A stretch of 64,000 nucleotides of DNA from Tetrastigma voinierianum (Eukaryota; Streptophyta; Magnoliopsida; Vitales; Vitaceae): NCBI GenBank assembly GCA_016808115.1, contig JAEQBH010001505.1, positions 1 to 64,000 of the forward strand. The letters run 5' to 3'. The notes beneath the pieces were generated by a model. It did not search any database. It saw only the letters and a program-made list of their open reading frames with translations, and was not told the origin of the DNA. How positions within the stretch are numbered: position 1 is the first letter of the stretch; every line of letters begins with the position of its first letter. The translations under genes and the position numbers were made by a program. Positions 32,532 to 43,099 of this stretch are shown piece by piece.

Positions 32532-33838
32532 TGATTTTGTTTGCACGAAATGTGATATGCTAAAAGGATACACATCGCTAACAAGTAATATAATAAAAGT
32601 AGAGTATCGATCCCATAAGGAGTTGCTATGTTAACTACCGAAATTAGAATATCTCTTCTTTATTCGAACTACAAATTTGTGAAACTGAATTTGAAATCTA
32701 AATTCAACTGCCAAACTGAAATTAAACACCAAACCTTAACTCAATCTGGGGAAGAAGAAAATATGGACATGTGGAGGATATGTGGTTTTGACTTCAATTG
32801 ATTAATCCTGCTAAATGGTCCTGATCTCTTTCACTGAAATTTGGATAGATGACAAATGGCAAGCCTCACAAATATAGTTGTGAATCTCTCTCGATTACTC
32901 ATAATCTACCCCTAGGAATTAGGTATTTTGCATCTCTACTCAACCCCAAATCCTAAGAACGCATTACATTCAAGATGACTACAATTGTCACACAAAACCT
33001 ATGAGTATCTCTAGTCAATGGAGAATTATGACATTTCACCTAGGTCTAACCTGTTTTTCACTTCTCAAATCTCACAATAGTCCACAATTCAAATTGATAG
33101 TGATCAATTTATTTCAATTAGCATTAAGAATGAGATTTTTGAAACATTTAAAGATATAACAATCCAAATGACAATTGAAATAGAAATCAATACCAAATTA
33201 CAAAGTTCATGATCAATTTACATCATAACCCTAGAATATGAAACTAGAACATCCAGAGGAGGTAGAAGAACATCCAAATATATGAAAACTTGGAAGGAAA
33301 GAGGAAACTCTGTGAATGATGTAGATCTTCAGCCCTTTGTCCCTCTCTTCTTCCTTGTCTTTAAGCTCTTCAAGCCTTAAGTCTCTCCAAGACTACCTCC
33401 TAATGAACCTTAGAACCCTGTTTTCCAAATTAGGGTTCTCACCTTTTATATCCTAGGGGTTGGACTTCCAATTTAACAAAAAAGGGGCTCAATATTGTAG
33501 GTGGATTGCCAATGACATCGCGATGTGCGGGCTTGAACTCCTCAACGGCCACGTCGCTATGTCGACCAAACTAAGACGAACAGCCATATCTTCATGGATG
33601 TAGCTGTCATGTTGTGATATCGTGGGGGTCATCACATCGCAATGAGCTACTAATGAACTTCTTGTGCCTTTTTTCCCCCTTTTGCTCCTTTTCAGCTCCA
33701 TAATGCTTTATATTACCAAAGGTCTCTGCATTTTATCCTAATAGCAAATATGAATGCAAACGGTGTTAAAACACTTAATAATATCATAAAAAACTACAAA
33801 ATATTTACCAAAATATGAAGTATAAAATATATTCATCA
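32532..33838 (-). repeat. Element D 5' LTR (about 1.3 kb, - strand)
   Basis: On the - strand it starts TGATGAATATATTTTATACTT at 33,838 and ends next to the primer site, with CA at 32,532-32,533. A cluster of TCGCGA-type motifs (33,510-33,650) precedes a - strand TATA box (GGATATAAAAGGT, 33,441-33,453). No coding sequence is present; the frame at 33,489-33,701 is in U3. Confidence 0.8.
33441..33453 (-). promoter_or_regulatory. TATA box of the element D LTR
   Basis: The - strand sequence GGATATAAAAGGT lies about 65 bp downstream of the palindrome CATCGCGATG core. Confidence 0.55.
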
Positions 33839-34284
33839 TAACACTTTTCTGTGACACTTGAAATGTTTTTACATAAGTGTCACAAATTAATATTATAACA
33901 CTTTTCTCGACATCTAAAATGAAATTAAGATTCTCGATATGGAACTATAAACCCAAGAATACGTACAAAAATAAATGGAAGGAAATACGGAACATAAAAA
34001 ATTATAAATACGCTTAATACAAGACTCACTTCGAGGTCACACCTAAACATTGAACAATCCACTAGAGTTAAATAATTACAAACATAGTCCCGGCCTACAC
34101 AATTAAAAAAGACTTCATTTTTTATGATAAAGATCTTCTATGACCTAGTTTAGCAAGTACCACTGCCTTTTACGAACTTTCTTCCAAAAGTGATGTGTTA
34201 TCCACCAAAAAATACTCTTAACTAAAAAAACACGAACTAAGGATTTGCCGGAGATTTTTCAAATTTTTTTAATTAAAATCCTCA
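33839..34284. other. Segment between element D and the CACTA element
   Basis: It contains a perfect 9-bp inverted repeat GTGACACTT (33,851-33,859) / AAGTGTCAC (33,875-33,883) and two AACACTTTTCT words. Such GTGACACTT repeats are common in subterminal DNA of plant DNA transposons, so this may be a transposon edge. No gene is visible. Confidence 0.4.
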
Positions 34285-34300
34285 CACTATAAGCAAATAG
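34285..34300. repeat. Left TIR of the CACTA element
   Basis: CACTATAAGCAAATAG is followed by AGAACGGCC, matching CACTACAAGAAAATA...AGAAACGGCC at the other end. Confidence 0.85.
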
Positions 34301-34404
34301 CTAAATTAGAACGGCCAAATTGGCTTAATCCCATGAATATTATAAAAGTAAATAAATAGTCAGCTGAATTACTTCCTGCTTTGCAAGGTTCTCAAATTTA
34401 GAAC

Positions 34405-34860
34405 TGAACGCGGTCCGTTTCTAATTTTTGCAACGGAAAATTCGCTTTCTAAACATAATGACGAATAGAAACTCTATTTCCGCTTTCTAAATGTGTAAAA
34501 ATAGAAAGGGAATTTCGTTTCTAATCTGATACTAAAATAGCAAACGAAATAGAAACTCTATTTCCGTTTCTAAATGTGAGAAAATAGAAAGGGAATTTGC
34601 TTAATCCGACATTAAAAATAGCAATCACAGGTCCTATTTCGCTTCTAAATTTGGAAATAGAAAGGGCATTCCCGCTTTCTAACCCGACACTAAAAATGTA
34701 TTACGTATTGATACAAAATAGAAACGAAACTTCCGTTTCTAAAAATAGAAACGGAAATGATTCCGTCTCTATTTTGTTGGAATCTGAAACCGATTAGAAA
34801 CGGAAATAATTCCGTTTCTATTAACTAGAAAAATAGAAACGAAATTTCTGTCTCTATTTA
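34405..34860. repeat. Left subterminal repeats of the CACTA element
   Basis: Many copies, in both orientations, of TAGAAACGGAA / TTCCGTTTCTA. These are probably the binding sites for the smaller transposase protein, by analogy with TnpA sites in En/Spm. The frame at 34,597-34,797 translates these repeats. Confidence 0.85.
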
Positions 34861-35239
34861 CACCCCAATTGTTTATAATAATTTATTAAATTGTTTATTT
34901 TGGTACTGAACAAATATTTTATTAATTACACCTTTTGGATAAAAAAATTTTCATTTAAAAATAAAGCTAATACGCACATCTTAATATTTTTCATATATTA
35001 TATATATAAAATCAATAACATACAACAAGCTTTAACCATCTGTATTGCATATAGATTACATACATAAATTGTAATATCATACAACAAAGTTTAACACAAC
35101 AAAGTTTAACGCAACAATGTTTAATAAAAAAAGCCTATCACTCGTAGAGTCGCATGAGTAGTCACCGAGATTCGATGGATCTTACTCGAGGTTGATAAAT
35201 AGATGAAGTTTGGACTAACTTACACATAATTTGCTCCAT

Positions 35240-37930
35240 CTGTAAAATCTTCTATTGCATTTCATCCTCTCTTTTTAGTCTTTATTCTTCTTTTTTTTTT
35301 CATCTCTTCAATTTGTTTTTGCATCTCTTCATTCTTCTGTTGTATCTCTTCATTTTTTTTGTGCAAATTTTCTTAAATTTCCTACAACTCCTCCCGCAAC
35401 CGCTCATCAAATAAAGTATTGTAATGGGAAGAAGCAGAGGATGAGCTCGAGACGAATCTAGATAAAATGTAGATGCATGGGTACCAAGACCATACACTCG
35501 CCGCTCTTTGGGCTCCCTGCTTGACGTGAAGGTAAATATGAACCTCCCGATCTTTGGGCCTCTGTGGGTCATGTCGATTGAGAAGCAATTGCAACCATAT
35601 TCTCCACGACTTCCTACAATTGTATAATACAATAATATATAGTATATTATTAAAATATATATAAAAAAAAAAAAACAAACACCAGTGCATGCATATCCTA
35701 TAATTTTTATTTAAAGGCAAAATATTTTATAATTCACATAGGAAGACAACAATTATATATGGATTATGCAAATACAAAAATTCATTTGATAAATAATACT
35801 CAATTAGCCAAAACCCCACAAAAATCACATGTTATATAACAACAATTGATAAAAGTTTAAATTCATCACTTGAGATTCGAGATATAAACTGACCAAAGAA
35901 CAAGTAACTGTAGTTCAAATTTTAGGTCAAATTATCTACATTAAACAATCAATCAAAATAAACAAAAAATATATAAAAATTGAGAATTCAGAATAATAAT
36001 AATAATATAGAAAAAATGATACCATATGATATTCTCTCCACATCTTCTATGGAAATTCAACATAATAAAACTTGTAGATATAAAAAATAATACAAATTCC
36101 CATCAACTGGATGCTGGGAAAGAAAACTCATTAAAACTCTAAATGCAATAAGCATTTACACCCTCCAATTCAACATTATGTGTGACACCCCAAATCCCGG
36201 GGGTTCGTTGACAACCCGTCAACCCGCGGAGAATTTGTGGATGTCGGGTAACCCGACACCACTCCATTGAGTCCCCTTTTCCCAAGACCAATTGCCAATC
36301 GGGTAGGAGTCTCCTTTGTACGGAAGCTCTGCAAAATACAACACATTAATTTCATGGCAACTTTGTCCCGATATTATACAACAACCACACAAGTCCACAT
36401 AAGATTAAAAATGACCACATAGGGCCCATTTATCTATATAAATACAATCTATATTATCATAATGGTGTAAATACAAATTCCCAACATATGGGAAAGAAAA
36501 TACTAAGCCCCTCCAATTCCACAATATTCAATAAATTTTAAATGCAATAAGCATGCTAACACTAACATACATAATGAAAATAAATATTGAAAAACTGCAT
36601 TAATATCATTTGACAGCTATCTACAAATGACTCATCCTTCTTCTTGTGCATGCGCTTAAACACCTCAAGCGGTGTTGGTGGGCGATCTAACTTCGACCTC
36701 CTAAAAATAAATAATATTAACATATTATGTACATGACATATTTTGACCAATTAGTATTCTTTTTGCATACACAAAGTTAACAACAAAATTAATTGGAAAA
36801 AGACTTTTACCAAATCTATAGAATGTTAGATGGTCGTTTGGAGCCACCCGATATGTTTTGAAGGTCACGATCCTTCACTGCTTTCTCACGTCGGCGATTT
36901 TGGGGCGCCTTAAGGATAAGGCCTTGGGCTCTTATTTGTTCAATATTCCCACCATTTGTTCCAAACTTCTTGAGGAACACTATTTGGCTTTGCATCTTTA
37001 CCATACTTCTTTCTCCATTTTCCAAGCTTGTCATTGTATCGGACACTAGCCACATGTTTCCATGTATCCTTAACAGAGATCAACAAAGCAGGATTCCATT
37101 TATATTTTTTCTGCAACAAAAAAGCAAAAAAAAAAAACAATTTATAGTAGTGCATTATTTTTATTATAATTATTAATAATTCAACACTTATCAAATAGGC
37201 TAAATGCATTAAATTGTACTTCAAATTCTTCCCAATAATATTCCTTCATATTTGAAGGCACTTTGCTCCATAATACCCTCCTCAATAGTTTCTCCTTAAA
37301 TATCTTCAGATTCTACGAGAAGCTAAAGGAATAAACACAATAAATAAAAATAACATATAAAGAAAAATGACTTTTGTTAATAATTTGATATAATTTTCAT
37401 TTTATTATTTTTAAAAATAAAAATGTACAAACATAAATTAGCATGATATTATTTTTATTCTTAATGATAATGATGGTGCAATAAAAAAAAGAAAAGTTAG
37501 TTAATCACAAATTATACAAGACATAGACAAAAACTACATTTACAAGATAATCAACAACTATAAAAAATAATAATCATGCATGAGGTAATAAATTTTTGTA
37601 AAATACGTACTGTTTATTGTCGAGAGTGGGTCGAATAAAGATTTTATCATCAATTTGCATGCTAGACATGGATTGTGAAAATCCACGAGTGGTCGATCTT
37701 GCGATAGCATCGGATGTACCTCTAAGATAGGTAGGATAGAGCTAACATTGCAATTTGGTGCGAATGAGATGGAGATGGAATGTCGCTAGCGAACGATACG
37801 TGTGTCGAGAGGAGGGGTGATGCCAGCGTATCCTCTCTGTACATGTAGGTGAATGAGGTAAAACATTTGTAGTATTATTCCCGAAAATTTGTTGAATTCT
37901 CCCTCCACGAACTATTTTTGACTTCCTCTA
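35240..37930 (-). pseudogene. CACTA second gene, plant transposase (Ptta/En/Spm) type
   Basis: Seen on the - strand: IDDKIFIRPTLDNKQYVFY near 37,660-37,600; a block at 37,110-36,840 with KYKWNPALLISVKDTWKHV, KWRKKYGKDAKPNSVPQEVW and RRREKAVKDRDLQNISGGSK; an exon at 36,702-36,605 with acceptor TTTTTAG then RPPTPLEVFKRMHKKKDESF; and a C-terminal part at 35,600-35,240 with VYGLGTHAST and a lysine/glutamate-rich coiled-coil tail. The order matches the plant transposase (Ptta/En/Spm) family, probably the DNA-binding partner of TNP2. Exon joins are inferred. An LTR-like insertion lies near 36,181. Confidence 0.75.
36181..36465 (+). repeat. Short LTR-like insertion inside the CACTA element
   Basis: TGTGACACCCCAAATCCCGG is a typical gypsy LTR start and is much more GC-rich than its surroundings. 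Flanks at 36,085-36,180 and 36,466-36,560 share the words TACAAATTCCCA, GGGAAAGAAAA, CCTCCAATTC and AAATGCAATAAGCAT in a different order. The right end is not defined. Confidence 0.4.
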
Positions 37931-38210
37931 CCTGGCCTAGGGTTGAGATCTCGACCCATGAATGGTTACCTCTCATACCTAATACAGATTTTTGTAAACA
38001 TCGAACATTCAAAGACAACAATTATAGTTAATCAATAATACATACTAACAAAATATCAATACAAACACATTAACAAATACATAAGTTCAAAACAATTGTT
38101 ATTCAATAAGCCGAAATACCACGATTAAAAAAGAAAAGAAATATAACATAACATCCAAAGTTAATTAAAGTCTAATCATCATCGGAAATATCCAAACAAA
38201 TCATCTCCAT

Positions 38211-41200
38211 CTAATACTTCGTAAGTGATTCTACTATTAATTCTTGATCATTATCTTCTTCAACATGTGCATCATCAATGTCTAAATAGTTTCCATCTTC
38301 ACCAATCAATGTTTGAGGTCCATCATCTGCCACAGGATTAATTGGATGAATTTCCACAATATTCTCTTGAAATACAGGTACATGCCATGGTGTGACTATG
38401 ACATCCGTTTCAGGAACTTCTACAATTGATCTAGCTTTTATTTTACAAATAGCCCACCAGTCACTAGGATTTCTTCTTGTGGTTGGATAAGTGGTATAAC
38501 ACACTTAATTGCCTTGCACCGCAGAATGAATGGATCGTGCCAGATAAGATTTCTTATGGTGCATCCTGAGGTTGTATTGATGATGAATTCTAGTACCCCA
38601 GGTTGGAATCGGATCAAACCATTCACACTTAAACAGAATTGTCCTCTTAATTGGTAAGCGAGGATACTCAATTGTAGAATTGCAGCAGCCGACGCGAAAT
38701 TACGCGGCGAATGCGCGCGGGCGAGCGCGCGCGCGCGCGTACGTAACGTATTAAACCATTTGTTTGTGTTTGAGTTATTGAGTACGTGTCCGTTTGCATG
38801 ATATGCGGGATGGGTGCGTGAGCCAAGTAATGGCCCTCTTGCAAGATCCTTTATTTGTCTATTAGAGATATTTGATGACGGATTATGTGCCTAAAGAAGG
38901 AAAAAAAAATATAATCAAACTATAATACTTAGGCAAGTTATTTATTTAAAGGACAAGTCAAAAGTTATTCTGCCCGACAAATTTGAAACGAAGCAAAATC
39001 TTGGTCAAGCTTAGCATCAATCGTAGAATCATCAATATCTCAGTTCACTTTGCCTTAGTCGTTAGCATAAATTCTACAAAAACAAGATTGAAGTAATTTT
39101 GAATATTAAAATTGGTATATGACATACCATGAGAGGTTTAACTTCCTCTCAGTTCAATAAGATATATGTGTGAGCAGCATGATACTCTTGGTCATCTGAA
39201 TAATATCTTGATTTTGCTCTACCATATGATCGACCCGTATTATTGAAAATGGAAAGCATACCTTCTTGTTCTAATCCATCCCCCATACCATAATCAAAAT
39301 TTTGTGGCATTTTTCGATGCCTAGTATAAACTTGTGGCTCAAAGTAGTGCGCACAAAATGCCAAAGCTTCTTTAACCAAGTACGCATTGCATATCGAATC
39401 TTCAGCAGCTTTGTTTAACATTGTTTCCAGTTTTCGAAGATATGAAAAAATACTTACGTTACAATAATGTTTATTTGTAAGATACATTGGAAATTATAGA
39501 TGGAGAATGAAAATATATAACCTCTCAAATGGATACATCCATACGTATTGCGGGGCTGTATCATTGATTCATAAGCTAAGTGGATCGGAAGATGTTCCAT
39601 GAGTCAAAAGAAGCTTGGAGGAAAAATGCGCTCAAGTGCAAAATGATGGGTATATCCTTTTCTAAGTGCTCCATGTCTTCCTTTTTATGTAATTAGAAGT
39701 GAGATTTTTAAAATGCTTATTTCGGTCGGCACTGAGCATTTCTGGAGTAATTCACGAGAAATCTTATGGGTGTGCTTACTCTGCATAAACACATAACCCA
39801 ATCATGACTTTTCATCCCAAATAACTTATGCTTCTTCATATCAACACATCTTCCATGTTAGATGCATATCCGTCGGGAACTTTGAGCTCTTCGACCATTT
39901 GCACAAAGCTTCCTTTGCATCCTTCTCTAGACTATAACAAGCCTTAGGGAATTTATTTGTTGTTTCATTCCTATGTAACTCTGGACGTGAACAGAACTCT
40001 TTTAAATCCTCTCTTGATTTAGCATTGTCTTTTGTTTTTCCTTCTACATTCATGATAGTATTAAAAATATTATCAAAAAAGTTCTTCTCAATGTGCATGA
40101 CATCTAAGTTGTGCCTAATTAGGTTTGTTTTCCAATAAGGCAAATCCTCAAAAGATGCTTCGTTTCTTCCAACCACAGTGACAATTCTTGGAAATTTGTG
40201 CATTTATCCCATCAACATCAATTTATGCCTTTGAAGCCATAATTTTCAATGAATAATATTTCTACACGACCTAATAGGTGGTGCACCTTTTAGAACTATC
40301 TTGCTTTCTAAATGCCCCTTCTTATTCCTCCGAAATGGATGTTCCATTAGTAAGAACTACGATGGTTATCAGCAGAATGCCTTTCCACCTTTGCTCGAGA
40401 GAAAATGCATGAGAATTCTCCATCTGATAAGGACAAGCTAATTTTCTGCCAGTACTCCATCCACGACAACATAGAGATATCTTTGGGAAAATCACTTATA
40501 GTCCACATAAGTGCTGCTCATCTGGGATTAACACTAGATACATCATATCATTTGTACACCCTCCCACAAATGTTTTAGCTCATAATTAGGGGTTGTAGGA
40601 AAACATCTAGCTTCTCTTTTTAGGTTTCTCGGACCAGGCACTATAATAGACGAAACAATATTATCTTTCATGCATCCATGGCGGCAAATTATAAGGTGTA
40701 GCTATCATAGGCCATGGCGATATTGTTGCCACTGTTTGTCGAATAGGTGAAATCCATACGTGCGAAAGCCTAATCTAACATTTCGACTTTCAGCTGCAAA
40801 AGATGGATGAATTTGATCAAAAGGAAATGTTTCAAATTGGAGAATGCGAGCAGTAATAGCATGACACCTTCTTCAGTATTATGCTCTTTGTGCCACCTCG
40901 TGTCATTAGCGGTGGCTTTAGATGCATATAATCTTTGCAAACGAGGAGTGAGCGGAAAGTAATACATCTTCTTATGAGGAACATTTGTTTTATGCCTATT
41001 AGATGCATGATGTCTTTTATACCGAGGATGGTTACAAAATTTGCAACTAATTAGTTCAATATCTTCACCCAATATATCATGCACCCATTAATGCAGCAAT
41101 GAATTTTTTCTACAGGCAAACCCAAACCTTGCATTAATTTCTTTGTACTGTAAAAGCTATCTGTCATGACATTATTCTCTGGTAACAATTCAGATAAGAA

Positions 41201-41772
41201 CTGGAAAATGTCATCAAAACACCTTTCAGAAAAATGATGTTTGGCCTTTAAATTCAACAGTCTGGCCACCGCGGATAACTTTGAGTGGCCATACGGATTA
41301 CCAGGCCAAACCTCTTGTTCTTATGCTTTAAGCATTTCATAAAGTTCTTGTGTTGCTAGGTTTGGGATATCTCGGTGACATTAGGATTGAAGGACGGATA
41401 ATAACATCATTAACATTGCTTGACATGCATTGTTGGGTTGGGCATATTCTATTGCAACATCCGATTCAACACTTCTTTGTACATTTTGGTTTGAAGTTGG
41501 TTGCTGGCTGTTTCCCCATGTTTATACCAAAACATAATAGTCTCCCCAACAAATCCATTTTTGCAAGATGGAATCGCACAATGTCTAGCTCTTGAAAACT
41601 CCTATTACGGCATTTACGGTCATTACATGGGCATCTTATTTTGATCCATCCATTAATTGAGGTGCCTTTGAGCAAAAATCAACAAACTCCTCAATCCGCT
41701 TCAAACCATGTTCAACCCATCTCTTAATCTAACATTCATCCATAGACGATCAGTTCTGATCATGTTTTCCAT
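38211..41772 (-). pseudogene. CACTA transposase TNP2 (TnpD type)
   Basis: Main transposase of CACTA elements. On the - strand an acceptor AACAG is followed by ATG at 41,772 (MENMIRTDRLWMN). Seen next: transposase-associated N-terminal domain (IRCPC...KCRNRSFQELDIV, 41,740-41,470); TNP2 core (LPENNVMTDSFY, KKLMQGLGLPVEKIHCCINGCM; ELISCKFCNHPRYKRH; VPHKKMYYFPLTPRLQRLYA; VPGPRNLKREA; HPFRRNKKGHLE; LPYWKTNLIRHNLDVMHIEK); a C-terminal block (EDMEHLEKDIPIILHLS; SICNAYLVKEALAFCAHYFE; AAHTYILLN); and a final DUF4216-like part (NPSDWWAICKIKARS). Stops and frameshifts break it into several frames. A CG-rich block interrupts the C-terminal part near 38.7 kb. Confidence 0.88.
38686..38745. repeat. CG-dinucleotide-rich tract
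   Basis: GAGCGCGCGCGCGCGCGTACG (about 38,722-38,742) and neighbours form a 60-bp block almost saturated with CG inside AT-rich DNA. It lies between two C-terminal TNP2 pieces, possibly in an intron. Confidence 0.8.
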
Positions 41773-41949
41773 TCCTGTTAAATATAATAAGGACGTATAT
41801 TTAATAATTACAATGTAGTGAATGATTATTATGTAGTGAATTTACACACCAGCATGCTGTATATTTAAATAACAAAACACAATAAATACTAAATTGGGAC
41901 TCACTAGCACAAAGGAACATTTACAAAGGAACATATAACCCAGTATGAA

Positions 41950-43040
41950 AACTATCCATCCATCAGCTTCGAGATTGGATGTTTGAAAAAGAAAGTATTT
42001 TGAATAAAAGTAACATCTTTAGAAACAAAATATTTTCTTTTCTCAAACGAATAACACCTATAACCTTTTTGAACCAAAGAATATCCAAGAAAAATACATT
42101 TACAAGACCTTGCATCCAATTTGCTAAGAAGGATCGTGTAAATGTACAAAAGTAATCACGTCAAAAATAGCCGAGATCGAGTTTAGTAAAATACGCTTTT
42201 CGGGCAAATATTTTTGTAAAGTTTGTAAAGGAGTTTGAAATTGTAATACCTTAGATGGCATACGATTAATAAGAAAACATGCAATCAACAAGGCGTCACC
42301 CCAAAAACGTTTAGGAACATTTAATGCAAATAATAGAGATCTAGAAATTTCAAGAAGATGACAATTTTTTCGTTCGGATACCCCAGTTTGCTGCGGAGTG
42401 TTAACACAAAAACTTTGATGTAACGTACCCTTTTTTAAGAGAGAATTGTTTAAGTTTCATTGAAATATTCGGTTCCATTATTAGTTCGAAGAAATTGAAT
42501 CTTAGAGTCATATTGGGTAGAAATCATAGTATAAAAATTTTCAAACATCATGGCAACAGTTGTCATACAAAAGATAAACCCAACACACTCTAGTATGATC
42601 ATCGGTAATGAAATGACATCTTTTTATTGGAAACTGAATTAACTGGGTGGACTGTGGAAATCCACTTTGTGAATAAGTGAGAGAATGGCGAGAAATGGCC
42701 AATAATGTTGAATTGAAATGAGACTCTTTGAAAAAGTCATTATTAGTAGTTTGAGGAAATAAGCAGCGCATAAGAAGGCGAGATGGCTGGCGATAGTGGA
42801 GAAGTATAACTTAACGACGATGGTGGAGAGAAGAACTAGAACTCTGAGTCACACATTCTGACACACTTCCATGGATAGATCTCACATAAGTAGTAGAGTC
42901 AGAACATAACACGCGCCCGATCCATCCGACCAGTGTTGGTCTTGAAAAATACAATAAGGAGGTGAGAACTTGACAAGGCGGCCAGTCGACTATTGCTACT
43001 AATGAATGATTACCAAGACCATTTCGACATAAAAGACATT
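41950..43040 (-). pseudogene. Ty1/copia integrase fragment inserted in the CACTA element
   Basis: On the - strand: HFITDDHTRVCWVYLLYD (about 42,620-42,560), MISTQYDSKIQFLRTNNGTE (42,530-42,470), VNTPQQTGVSERKNCHLLEI (42,410-42,340), RSLLFALNVPKRFWGDALLI (42,340-42,280), NRMPSK, and KLDARSCKCIFLGYSLVQKG with YRCYSF (42,120-42,050). These are copia integrase and post-integrase blocks in order. The catalytic Asp context is RTNNG instead of RTDNG. No LTR is recognised beside it, so it is a fragment. It sits upstream of the TNP2 start codon. Confidence 0.85.
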
Positions 43041-43099
43041 GGAAACCGAAAAATCATTGAGCGAAGCGATTGCCATGTCCGTGACACAAGAGTAAAAGA

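Noticed and set aside
35300..35720. Two overlapping - strand frames of about 110 codons
   Set aside because: Not separate genes. Both are parts of the decayed C-terminal exon of the CACTA second transposase gene.
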